DNA from: a virus
DNA length: 43,612 bases
Strand: one strand, 5' to 3'
Virus record (IMG/VR): IMGVR_UViG_3300020034_000035
Coordinates: 1-43,612 of that record
Below, piece by piece: positions 15,379 through 23,428 of this stretch. The notes beneath the pieces are model-generated. The model saw only the letters and a program-made list of their open reading frames with translations, was not told where the DNA came from and did not search any database. Made by a program: the position numbers and the translations under genes. Numbering within the stretch: position 1 is the stretch's first letter; each line of letters begins with the position of its first letter.

Positions 15379-16379
15379 CAGGCAAGCCCCAGCATTGAGT
15401 AGTTGACCATTGAGAAGCCGTTCGGCTGCATCACGACCGCCGCAGGCATGATCTTTGTAACTTCATCCGCCATGACGCCGCGCTGACGTTCGCCGAAGAT
15501 CGTATATTCATAGAAGGGCAGCCCATAGACCGTCGTGCCGATGCACCGGACATCTGACTTCAGTCTGCGATCTGAATATTTGATGCCGGCCGTGGCCGCC
15601 GTGCCAGCCAGCCCGAATAGTCCGCCCATCAGTGCGTTGTTCTGGCCAACCTGCGTTTTATACTGGTCGTTCGCCGCGTTGTAGTTGTTGGCAACCATCG
15701 TTGCATAATCAACCCCGCCGACGTTGGTCTGTGGCGTATTGGTGAAATTCGGGTTTGATACTTGAGAATTAGACAAAAGCGCCGAAATCTCGTTGATCGG
15801 CGCGTTGCGCTCTGCCATGATTTCTGTGTTGGCCTGCCCTCGACCTGACAGGAGCAACGAGTTGAAAGCGTCGTTCTTAGTCTGCCCGAAGCGCTGCATT
15901 TCAGCATTCCACGCGTCGGATCCCGCACGAATACCGCTATTGGCAAGCCTGGTGCGGATCGACTCTTCGTCGCGCGCAAACTGTGGATTTAGACGGGCTG
16001 TGCCCAGCTCCATCAGTCGGGCCTCAGTCGCTTCGTTGCCCAGCTTCAGATTGGTCCCGAGCAGGCTGCCGATCTTTGCCGACTGATCGACGCCGATCTG
16101 TCCGATGTTGGACTTGGTCTTGTCGGTCAGGTCTTTCAATGCCTGCTGCGTCGGAGAGAGAGCAGTCGTCGCCGTGAACTGCGGGACGCTGTAAGTCTTA
16201 CCGTCTGCGCCAGTGAAGGAATTGGTCCCGCTCTGGTTATAGGTCAGAGAACCGTCAGGACCGACTTGGTTCGTCATGTTCAGAAGCTGCTGCGTGGTAG
16301 CAGTGTTCTGGTTCATCTCTCCCTGTTTCGCCGCCGTAGCTGTGGCGTCAGGGATAGGCGCTGGTGACGGATCGTTCAT
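15378..16379 (-). CDS. Internal virion protein with C-terminal S74 chaperone-like domain (333 aa)
   Basis: Helical Gln/Asn/Thr-rich body (about 1-265). The last 65 residues read SDRRLKSDVRCIGTT, GLPFYEYTIFG and GVMADEVTKIMPAAVV, followed by MVNYSMLGLA. This is the signature of the peptidase S74 / intramolecular chaperone domain, whose SDRRLK-type Ser is the self-cleavage residue. In fibres this domain helps trimer folding and is released. Here it is on a protein between hub and lysin genes. Confidence 0.7.
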   Translation of the reverse strand: MNDPSPAPIPDATATAAKQGEMNQNTATTQQLLNMTNQVGPDGSLTYNQSGTNSFTGADGKTYSVPQFTATTALSPTQQALKDLTDKTKSNIGQIGVDQSAKIGSLLGTNLKLGNEATEARLMELGTARLNPQFARDEESIRTRLANSGIRAGSDAWNAEMQRFGQTKNDAFNSLLLSGRGQANTEIMAERNAPINEISALLSNSQVSNPNFTNTPQTNVGGVDYATMVANNYNAANDQYKTQVGQNNALMGGLFGLAGTAATAGIKYSDRRLKSDVRCIGTTVYGLPFYEYTIFGERQRGVMADEVTKIMPAAVVMQPNGFSMVNYSMLGLA

Positions 16380-16757
16380 TTAATAGTTCCAATCTTCGCG
16401 CAAGATGCCAAGGATCGTACCGTCCCTGCCCTTGCCAAAGCGGTTCCGTTTTAGCCCTTCGGTTTGAGCGCCGAGCCGTTGAGCAATTTCGATGACTTTC
16501 GGTTGTTCAGTCGTGATCGACATGCGAAGGCAGCCGACCTGTTCAAAGACGTATTTCCCAACAGCCGCGATAAAATCCCGGTTGAACGGGCCGCCAGCTA
16601 CCGTGACCTCGATGTCGTTCCCAGTGTAGGCGTTGAACACTACGCCCGCGCTGATCTCGCCGTTCTTCTCGATCCCCATCACAGTAAAGGGCGGGTAGAT
16701 GATCGTCCCGCAGCGCTCGCCAACGAATCTGGCTACCCGCTCATCCGTGACGATCAC
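16380..16757 (-). CDS. GNAT-like acetyltransferase of the structural operon (125 aa)
   Basis: Alternating beta and alpha segments of a short GNAT fold: MGIEKNGEISAGVVFNAYTG for beta 2-4, then RDFIAAVGKYVFEQVGC for the CoA-facing helix, and RLGAQTEGLKRNRFGKGRDG at the end. Small GNAT proteins are often found beside podovirus hub genes. The substrate is unknown; it may modify a virion or host protein. Directly abuts its neighbours. Confidence 0.65.
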   Translation of the reverse strand: MIVTDERVARFVGERCGTIIYPPFTVMGIEKNGEISAGVVFNAYTGNDIEVTVAGGPFNRDFIAAVGKYVFEQVGCLRMSITTEQPKVIEIAQRLGAQTEGLKRNRFGKGRDGTILGILREDWNY

Positions 16758-18409
16758 TAGCTTACGATATCCGCTATGTCGTAGGTCATTTCGGTTTGAA
16801 CATATTCGACATCGGGAGGCGATATCGAACCGCTGGTGACTTGAGCCGCAATTGAAAGCGCGTAGCCTTCACCATAGACCGATTGCCATTCCCGAAACGT
16901 CTGCTTTTCAACCGCCGAGCCCCAGACGCTTTCGCCCCAGACGCCAGACCCCCACGTAGAACCCGATGGGGCGCTGATGTCGTCAGGCGGCGCCGGCAGG
17001 CTGATGTCGTAATCGGATTGCAGCGAAAGCTGCACCGTCACCGTGCTAGGTGCCCGAACAGTCGCGCGAGCAAGCAATCCGGCCTTGAGCGAGGCCGGGC
17101 TTTTCAACGGATCAAAGAGGGGAACGACCGTGGAAGTATATGCCGCGTCCTGGTCGTATCCAGTGACTTCGGCCTCTATGATAAACCCATCCATCGATCC
17201 AAAGAAAAACCGATCACCGAACAAAGCGCAGCAAGTTCCGTCCCATCCCGTGAACAGCGCCCAGGCGCCTGTTCTGGCGTTAGCCACATACATTTGAGCC
17301 TGAGACCCGGCCGGCGTCGGAAGAACCACGACAGCCATTTGCTTCGTGGGCCATACCTCGCAGTGCCAATTACCCGTTCGATCCCGAACCGCATCGTTCC
17401 AAGCGGTTTCGATCGGATACGAGACAGCAGATGGCGAAAGCGCCGCCACGTCTCTTTGAACGGCGACCGACAGCGGCACGAATCCGATATCTGTTGCAAT
17501 TACCAGATCGCCGCCTGCCCTGATGTGCGCCTTTGGTCCCCGCGGCTTGCCGATCCGATAAACACCGACCTTGCTCCAGTTGGCAGCGTCTGCCGGGTTC
17601 GATCCCTGATAAACCGCTACCTCGCCTTCCGTCGAAACGAACACACACTGCTCGTTAAGCCCAGATCCCGTGTCGAGCGACCATGAAGCACCGAACAGCA
17701 GCGACCCACCGCGCGTGAATACGCCGCCCAAGGGAAATTTGGATGCCGCGCCGCCGATCGTATCCACAGCCAAGTACCAGGCGTTCAGCGTGTCCTTCTC
17801 GACAAAGAAAATCCGGTTCTTAAATACCCAGTCATAGGACAGGGCCGCGGACGAAACGCCCGTGATAGCCGGAGATGTGCCCCAGCTCGTTCCATCATAA
17901 ACCAGTGATGTGTCGATGCCGTTGACGGCTCGAAGGTAGACGCCGCCGGAGCTTTCAAATTGAACAACGGCCCAATCCCCTCCGGTCAAACTGGAGACCG
18001 TTTCGTCAGCAATACCGGACGTGACGATTAGATTGCCCAGATCATCAACCAGATTATTGCCGAGGTCGTCCACCAGATAGGTGACACCGGACGACCCGGT
18101 AATATCGAAAATAGCCGTCGCGGTCGAAGCAAACAGAGACCTGTTGTTGCCGTTCACATAAGTAAACAGCGAGAGAATATCCTTGCCGTCTTCAGTAATG
18201 GCGACGACCTGAGAGCCGCCGCGCATCCTGATCCCCGTTGCTGTCGGGAACCAGTTTTCCAGAACCGCAGCACCACTAACCTTCGACCCATCGGCGCGCC
18301 GCGCGTCAGGCGTTGCAAGGTTGACGTTCTTGATCCAGCCGCCGGTTGGCGCCGGAAATGTCTGTATTTTGGCGAGGCGCGGTTTAACGCGCGGTGCGGG
18401 TTGTCTCAC
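16757..18409 (-). CDS. Tail hub / DNA-stabilisation protein (550 aa)
   Basis: Beta-rich throughout with propeller-like blades (GGWIKNVNLATPDARR, AAVLENWFPTATGIRMRGGS). This pattern and the place after the adaptor gene match P22 gp10-like stabilisation proteins that plug the portal and carry the tail tip. An internal short duplication (VDDLGNNLVDDLGN) lies near residue 112. A Trp/Gly run (STWGSGVWGESVWGSAV) precedes the C-terminal domain. Confidence 0.68.
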   Translation of the reverse strand: MRQPAPRVKPRLAKIQTFPAPTGGWIKNVNLATPDARRADGSKVSGAAVLENWFPTATGIRMRGGSQVVAITEDGKDILSLFTYVNGNNRSLFASTATAIFDITGSSGVTYLVDDLGNNLVDDLGNLIVTSGIADETVSSLTGGDWAVVQFESSGGVYLRAVNGIDTSLVYDGTSWGTSPAITGVSSAALSYDWVFKNRIFFVEKDTLNAWYLAVDTIGGAASKFPLGGVFTRGGSLLFGASWSLDTGSGLNEQCVFVSTEGEVAVYQGSNPADAANWSKVGVYRIGKPRGPKAHIRAGGDLVIATDIGFVPLSVAVQRDVAALSPSAVSYPIETAWNDAVRDRTGNWHCEVWPTKQMAVVVLPTPAGSQAQMYVANARTGAWALFTGWDGTCCALFGDRFFFGSMDGFIIEAEVTGYDQDAAYTSTVVPLFDPLKSPASLKAGLLARATVRAPSTVTVQLSLQSDYDISLPAPPDDISAPSGSTWGSGVWGESVWGSAVEKQTFREWQSVYGEGYALSIAAQVTSGSISPPDVEYVQTEMTYDIADIVS

Positions 18410-19086
18410 CCGAGCGGCCCCGGATAGGCCGTGCGGACATTGTAGGGCACGCGCTGACGACCAACCACAAGGACGCGACTACCCTTGTCCGTCGCAGTCT
18501 CCTCACCCAGAGCAATTTCAAAGTTGCGCATGTCTTCGGCGTATTCCATGCGCTTGGAAGCGCGCCAGCGCCAGATGATCGAAAGCGTGAGCAGCCGCTC
18601 AGGCAACACAAACGTGTCGGTATCCGCGGTAAATGCCACCTTGTCGCCAGTCACCACGTTCTTTGTGATATAGTAGTAGAAATGCTCAACACCCAAGGCA
18701 GGCGCCGGGTTAACCAGCACTTCCCCGCCAAGAATCATCCAGTAGCCTGGATATGTCGAGCTGAAATGGTTTTGGAAATAGGCCCACTGATCAAGGTCGC
18801 GAACCTTCACAAGATCGATGTTGGTTGAAGCGCTCGAAAGGTTGGTTTTCAGGACCATCCGGTCATAGTCAGAAGGCAGCGCAAACGAAGTGTCCGAGCC
18901 GTCGCCTGTGACCGTGGCTTGCTTGGTCAGGGCCTGCCAATCATAGGCCTTGGCAATCGCCACCGCAGACTTGTTCGCCTGTACCCGGAGTTCCTTGGCA
19001 AACCTGTTCGTCGTGGAAAACAGCGTTGTCGGCTCGCTCTGGCTCAGTTCAATTGCTGCTTCAGCGCAAGCCGACAATACGGTCAT
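18406..19086 (-). CDS. Head-to-tail adaptor protein (226 aa)
   Basis: Helical N terminus, a conserved-looking YDWQALTKQATVTGDGSDTS segment near residue 48, then PSDYDRMV and beta strands, and a late helical RWRASKRMEYAEDM. This is the pattern of podovirus adaptor/tail-tubular-A-like proteins (phage adaptor family) that join portal to hub. Overlaps the hub gene by ATGA. Confidence 0.65.
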   Translation of the reverse strand: MTVLSACAEAAIELSQSEPTTLFSTTNRFAKELRVQANKSAVAIAKAYDWQALTKQATVTGDGSDTSFALPSDYDRMVLKTNLSSASTNIDLVKVRDLDQWAYFQNHFSSTYPGYWMILGGEVLVNPAPALGVEHFYYYITKNVVTGDKVAFTADTDTFVLPERLLTLSIIWRWRASKRMEYAEDMRNFEIALGEETATDKGSRVLVVGRQRVPYNVRTAYPGPLG

Positions 19087-19574
19087 TATGCGGCGGCCTT
19101 CTGCTTGCGCTCTACCTTCTTGGCGAGCTTGACCAGATTGTCCTTGCTGGCGTCGCTGGGCGGCGTTTCATCCGAGTTCTTCGCGATCCAGTCGTTGATT
19201 TCCGCTTTGGTCATGTGGTCGAACGGTTTGTGGTGGTCTGCCTCGCCGTAGCCGAGGTTTTCCTGCACGCGTTTATCGCCTTGAGGGCGATTGCCGAGGC
19301 CGTCGAGTTCAGCCTGCCTTTCGGCGATTTCACGTTCCAGCACTTTCACCCGATCGGTATCCGGCTCGCCGCTCTTGAACGCCTGATACTTGTTGCCGTA
19401 CATCTCACTGTACTTGCGGCCGGTCTCCGGACTGACGCTTTCGGCAGGGAATGCCGAAACCTTGCCATCGGGATACCTGATCTCAATGATGTCCATCGGC
19501 TGTTTCTTCTCGCCGGTCGCTACGTCTGTAACATCCGCATCGATCGTGCGGAACGATACTTGCGATGAGTGCAT
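19086..19574 (-). CDS. Head-region hypothetical protein, paralogue of its neighbour (162 aa)
   Basis: N-terminal beta part (DIIEIRYPDGKVSAFPAE) with a core motif about SPETGRKYSEMYGNKYQAFK, and a C-terminal helical SAP/HeH-like unit (MTKAEINDWIAKNSDETPPS ... LVKLAKKVE). The protein encoded just upstream has the same architecture, so the pair probably arose by duplication. Possibly a head completion or DNA-binding factor. Confidence 0.55.
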   Translation of the reverse strand: MHSSQVSFRTIDADVTDVATGEKKQPMDIIEIRYPDGKVSAFPAESVSPETGRKYSEMYGNKYQAFKSGEPDTDRVKVLEREIAERQAELDGLGNRPQGDKRVQENLGYGEADHHKPFDHMTKAEINDWIAKNSDETPPSDASKDNLVKLAKKVERKQKAAA

Positions 19575-19583
19575 GATAGCCTC

Positions 19584-20285
19584 CTAGGCTGCCTGTTCGT
19601 CGGCGAGACCAACGGCGATCTCGTCCGCTCGCTTAACAAGCGTCGCGTGCGAAGGGTTCCCCTTCGGGCGCTCGCTGATCTTCTCCTCGATCCAGTCCTT
19701 GATCTGGGTATTGGTCCAAGACTCGAATTGCGAGGCGCCACTCTCCGCTGCCTTCTGAGACTGAAGTTCGGCGACAAGCCGCTTCAGTTCGTCAATCTCA
19801 GACGCCATGCCGACGACATCAGCCGAGCCAGCCGCCTTGTCGAGATAAGCCTGGGCTTGGTTCTTCAAATCGCGCCCGCCCTGCCCGAGATTCTTCAGCT
19901 CCTGACCGTCAAGTGCTGCCAGTGCTTCCGCGGTGTAGATGCTGAGCGCCTTCAGTTCGGAGCGCTTCGCCGCAGGGAGGAATGACAATTCATCGATCGG
20001 CGTGCCCTCGGCAACCTGCTGCTGCTTTGCCTTGAATCGCTTGTACTGATCGGGCCAGCGCTGCGCATAGGTCATGACGTGAGTGTCACCGTCCTCGTCC
20101 TGCGTCTCGCCACACTGGGCATGAGCCGGGAAGACGCTAACCGTCTGCCGGTTGCCGGCGAAGCGGACCTCCACACATTCCATGTCCTCGAAGATCGGCC
20201 GGCCGGCCGCCTTGGACTTGGCCTTGTTCTCCGTGGTGTGGATAAAGAATTTTGGAATTACGAGCGCATCGGTAGCTGAAGCCAT
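19584..20285 (-). CDS. Head-region hypothetical protein, longer paralogue (233 aa)
   Basis: Shares layout with the downstream 162-aa protein: an N-terminal beta segment (MECVEVRFAGNRQTVSVFPA), a motif YAQRWPDQYKRFKAKQQ, a helical middle and a C-terminal SAP/HeH-like end (WTNTQIKDWIEEKISERPKG ... LVKRADEI). Lies after a terminator that follows the coat/decoration genes. Confidence 0.55.
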   Translation of the reverse strand: MASATDALVIPKFFIHTTENKAKSKAAGRPIFEDMECVEVRFAGNRQTVSVFPAHAQCGETQDEDGDTHVMTYAQRWPDQYKRFKAKQQQVAEGTPIDELSFLPAAKRSELKALSIYTAEALAALDGQELKNLGQGGRDLKNQAQAYLDKAAGSADVVGMASEIDELKRLVAELQSQKAAESGASQFESWTNTQIKDWIEEKISERPKGNPSHATLVKRADEIAVGLADEQAA

Positions 20286-20315
20286 GGTTTCGAATCCTGT
20301 CTGAGAGGGTGCAAA

Positions 20316-20343
20316 GAAAAGCGGGGGATTTTGTGTCCCCCGC
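20316..20343 (-). terminator. Strong intrinsic terminator after the decoration gene
   Basis: On the minus strand a perfect 8-bp stem (GCGGGGGA/TCCCCCGC, 20343-20336 with 20328-20321), a 7-base loop and a TTTTC tract (20320-20316). It would cut down transcription of the genes behind coat and decoration. Confidence 0.75.
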
Positions 20344-20353
20344 CCTGTTGTCG

Positions 20354-20848
20354 TTATGCCGCAGCCGCGTCGTCCACGAACGGCCGGTTGATCTCGAACT
20401 CCGCAATGCCGGCGCCGACGATGACGCTGGCGCCGATGGCGTTCTTGACGCGATCACCCGCCACCACAGCGTCATCCACCTGACCAGGCGTCGCCGTAGC
20501 GTAGACCAGCGCGTTATCGGCGTAGGAGGCGAGCGCAAGCCCCAGCGCCTTGCCGCTGATCTGATACCAGCCGTATTGGCTGGCAACGTTGGCAGACATG
20601 GCGATGCCAACGGCGCCCTTCATGTCCGCGATCAGAAGCGTGGTGCTCCAGTCGTCAGAGTTGATGAGAGCCCATGAACCGACAAGGGTTGAAGCGACGC
20701 CCTTGAGATAAATGAACTCACCCATTCCGTAAGTGGGATCGACGGCCCTCACGATCGTGCCCAGCGCCGCTACGGCCGGCCACGGCGTGAGGGAGGTGCT
20801 GGCGATCTTGGGAAGCCCAAGTGCCTGATCGACAATCGTATAAGCCAT
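20354..20848 (-). CDS. Head decoration-like protein (164 aa)
   Basis: Small beta-rich Ala/Gly/Val protein (GTIVRAVDPTYGMGEFIYLK, YADNALVYATATPGQVDDA) directly after the coat gene, with a GGAG ribosome site. Position, size and composition fit capsid decoration or stabilising proteins. It is bracketed by two hairpins, suggesting separately tuned expression together with coat. Confidence 0.55.
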   Translation of the reverse strand: MAYTIVDQALGLPKIASTSLTPWPAVAALGTIVRAVDPTYGMGEFIYLKGVASTLVGSWALINSDDWSTTLLIADMKGAVGIAMSANVASQYGWYQISGKALGLALASYADNALVYATATPGQVDDAVVAGDRVKNAIGASVIVGAGIAEFEINRPFVDDAAAA

Positions 20849-20873
20849 TTTGCATTCTCCGAATTGATTGAAA

Positions 20874-20899
20874 GGGGAAAGAAGCGGCCCGAAGGCCGC
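20874..20899 (-). terminator. UUCG-type hairpin after the major capsid gene
   Basis: On the minus strand GCGGCC-TTCG-GGCCGC (20899-20884), an extra-stable tetraloop hairpin, followed by the weak T-rich stretch TTCTTTCCC. Either a partial terminator or an mRNA-stabilising 3' end for the coat message. Confidence 0.55.
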
Positions 20900-20905
20900 C
20901 TCAGA

Positions 20906-21928
20906 TCACGCCGCCGGGTTGCTGTCGTAAGCGCGCCACATGAACAGCGGGTTGGTGACGGTCAGTTCGCCCATCCAGCCGATGAACTGCGCAAGCGCGT
21001 CCTGGTTCATGGGCTTCTGCCCATCGCCATCAAACAGCTTTTCGAAGTTCCGGTTGGGATTGTAGCGGAGGCGGAAACTGTCCGTATCCAGTCCGTAGGT
21101 CGTGTTGGCCGGCATGTTCGAGCCGATACCGCCGTCAAGGGCGATCTCAGCGTTCTTGCCGCCGCCGATGTATTCCAGCGTCGAGAAGCCGAGCTTGCCG
21201 AGAGCGCTTTTTTCGCTGGTCACGCGCTGGATCGAGAGCGTGGCAGCATCATAAGCCTCGTAATGCTCCGGCGACATCAACAGCAGGTCCGCATAGCGCT
21301 TGCCGCGCGAACGGGCCGTCATGATGCGGTTCAGGAACGGCCGAATCGTGGTCGAGGTGACCTGAGTGCCGATCGTTGAGAACGCGGAGTGGAGATCGTA
21401 AGTCGTGGTGCGCCAGATCGCGTTATCCACACGCGAGATGCCGCCATAGGTGCCGGCGTTGGTAACGATCGGAACCGCCGTTGCCAGACCCGTGAGTTGC
21501 TTGCCGCCGTTGGCCGTGCCGTCCGAGTGGATGGCCGTATCCATGGCGTCTTCGAGGGCGTTTTCCGCCGCCTTCATGTAGGACTTGAGCACCGGCTTGA
21601 GCTGGTTCTCACCCTGGTTGTTGAGGATTTCCTCCATGGTCAAGCTGATCGGGATCGCCACCATTTTGGGGGTGTAGTAGGCGTCGTTGAACAGCTCGAT
21701 CGGGGGATTGTCCAGGAAGTCATAGCCGGAATACCACTGGGCATCCTGCTTGGCGATCTGGAGGGTTTCACGAATGCGGGGGCCGGAATATGACTCCCAC
21801 AGGCCTTTGCTTCGCACCTTGGCGAGCAGGATGTTCGAGTTCGAAACAAGATCCTGCCAGGCAGGCGCACGATCTTCAAGCGCCATCGAAAGCACTTGCT
21901 GATAGTTGGCTACCGGATTGATAGACAT
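20906..21928 (-). CDS. Major capsid protein (340 aa)
   Basis: Placed between scaffold and decoration genes with a strong ribosome site (GGAG before ATG 21928). The sequence has an N-terminal arm, an E-loop-like region (WYSGYDFLDNPPIELFNDAY) and long helices around ALEDAMDTAIHSDGTANGGK, then a beta-rich C terminus ending GELTVTNPLFMWRAYDSNP. This is typical of podovirus/siphovirus HK97-fold coat proteins of about 340 residues. Confidence 0.8.
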   Translation of the reverse strand: MSINPVANYQQVLSMALEDRAPAWQDLVSNSNILLAKVRSKGLWESYSGPRIRETLQIAKQDAQWYSGYDFLDNPPIELFNDAYYTPKMVAIPISLTMEEILNNQGENQLKPVLKSYMKAAENALEDAMDTAIHSDGTANGGKQLTGLATAVPIVTNAGTYGGISRVDNAIWRTTTYDLHSAFSTIGTQVTSTTIRPFLNRIMTARSRGKRYADLLLMSPEHYEAYDAATLSIQRVTSEKSALGKLGFSTLEYIGGGKNAEIALDGGIGSNMPANTTYGLDTDSFRLRYNPNRNFEKLFDGDGQKPMNQDALAQFIGWMGELTVTNPLFMWRAYDSNPAA

Positions 21929-21938
21929 TATTTATCTC

Positions 21939-23087
21939 CTACCCGTGACCGAATGCTCGGCTCAGGGATTCATCGATTGAAAGGATGGCGCGTTTCTTTC
22001 CGCTTGGGAGTGTGCTTCCCGCGGAAGGGGCGCCGTTGATGGACTTCTGACCCTTGTCGGGATGAACCGGAGGATCGATCTGAGCAGCGGATGAGGCTGC
22101 GGGTTCAGCGGCCTTGGCGGGCGCGGGGTTGAGCCGTTCCGCCAGTTGGTAGGCCTCTGGAAGGTCTTTCGCGCGGCCCGACTGCATGAAGAAGGCGATG
22201 TCCTCGGCCAGTTCTTCAAAGCGCGCGTGTTCGGGCTTGCTTGCGAATGCGTTGATCTCGGTCAGCGTAGAGTTCTGCTGCTGCTGCTGGAAGCCGCCTT
22301 CAAGTTTGTTGAGGCGCTGCTCCAGCGTTGAATTTTGCTGCCGCAGCTCGCGGATTGTCGTGTCCTGCTGACTGGCCACCTGATCCGGCGTCTGTCCAAG
22401 AACATGCTCGGCATATTGGCGCGGCGTAAGCCCAACACGGTTCAGGATCGTTTCGATACCAGCAGCCGGGTTTTCATGAAGCTGCTTTTCCATGTTCCGA
22501 TACTCGCGGACGACGGAATGCAGCTCCTTCCCTGCCTGCTTCGCCTCTTCGTGCAGATCGGCCAGCGTGCCGTCGCGCTCGGCCGCCTGCTTGTATTTCT
22601 GGTAGCCGTCCGTCAATTCCTTCTGCATCCGCAGCGTTTCGCCACGGATTTCAGGATCGGCACTCGCCCACTTGGCCTTGGCCGTCTCGGTGAAGCGCGC
22701 TGGGGCGTCTTCAGCGGCATGGCTTGGCTTTACGGCCTCCGCTGGTTTAGCCGAATCCACGGCCACGGCTGAGTCCGCAACCGGCGCTTTAACGCCATCC
22801 TTCGGAGCAAACTTGCCATTCTCACGCGGTTGCTCGACCTTGACGGGCTCCTTGGCCACAGGTTGCGCTTTGACATCCGGCTTTGCGTCCTTTGACGCTG
22901 CACTCTTGGCAATCGCACGGTCCAAGCTGTCATCGATCGATGCGGATTTTGGCTCCGCTGGCTTGGCTACAGCGTCCGGCGGGATTTGCGAACCAAGCGG
23001 AGCCGTGAAATTCGCGCCGACATCTGCGATAGGTGCACCTTCAACGGGCGCGGGGGCGCTGTCAGCGATAACGGCTGCATCGGTCAT
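21939..23087 (-). CDS. Scaffolding-like protein (382 aa)
   Basis: Ala/Pro/Lys-rich disordered N-terminal 130 residues, then long charged helices (ETLRMQKELTDGYQKYKQAA, TTIRELRQQNSTLEQRLNKL with a poly-Gln run), and a disordered C terminus. Immediately upstream of the coat gene. Expected to guide procapsid assembly and then leave. No protease fusion is seen. Confidence 0.72.
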   Translation of the reverse strand: MTDAAVIADSAPAPVEGAPIADVGANFTAPLGSQIPPDAVAKPAEPKSASIDDSLDRAIAKSAASKDAKPDVKAQPVAKEPVKVEQPRENGKFAPKDGVKAPVADSAVAVDSAKPAEAVKPSHAAEDAPARFTETAKAKWASADPEIRGETLRMQKELTDGYQKYKQAAERDGTLADLHEEAKQAGKELHSVVREYRNMEKQLHENPAAGIETILNRVGLTPRQYAEHVLGQTPDQVASQQDTTIRELRQQNSTLEQRLNKLEGGFQQQQQNSTLTEINAFASKPEHARFEELAEDIAFFMQSGRAKDLPEAYQLAERLNPAPAKAAEPAASSAAQIDPPVHPDKGQKSINGAPSAGSTLPSGKKRAILSIDESLSRAFGHG

Positions 23088-23110
23088 GGTGTTTTCCTGT
23101 TTGAGAGGAG

Positions 23111-23428
23111 CTAGGCTTTGGCACGGGCGAATGCCCGCTCTACCGAGGAGTCAATCGCCTTGTCACGGGTAGCGCGATCTGGCTTCTTCATTGTCTTGAT
23201 GCGGCCCGGATCGTTGCCTACCTCGACCAAGCCGCGCTGCTTTGTCACTTTCCGGAAGGCCGATTTCGATTCATAAAACCTGCCGTCAACGTGTTCGGCC
23301 GCGTCCATCGTGTCACTAACCAGCATAGGACAAGGAAGATCAGAACGCTGCACAGGCAATCGAATGTCCTTCGGCCCGCCCTTGCGCACCAGTTCGCCGT
23401 TCCGAATGACAAAGGTCCCTCTGGTCAT
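23111..23428 (-). CDS. Conserved head-region hypothetical protein (105 aa)
   Basis: Begins TRGTFVIRNGELVRKGGPKD and has the typical MDAAEHVDGRFYESKSAFRK box, then a basic end. Similar short proteins are often found between portal and scaffold genes of podoviruses. Function not known. Confidence 0.6.
   Translation of the reverse strand: MTRGTFVIRNGELVRKGGPKDIRLPVQRSDLPCPMLVSDTMDAAEHVDGRFYESKSAFRKVTKQRGLVEVGNDPGRIKTMKKPDRATRDKAIDSSVERAFARAKA

Noticed and set aside
16883-17686. 267-codon plus-strand ORF over the hub gene
   Set aside because: Very Arg/Pro-rich, antisense to a clear beta-rich structural protein.
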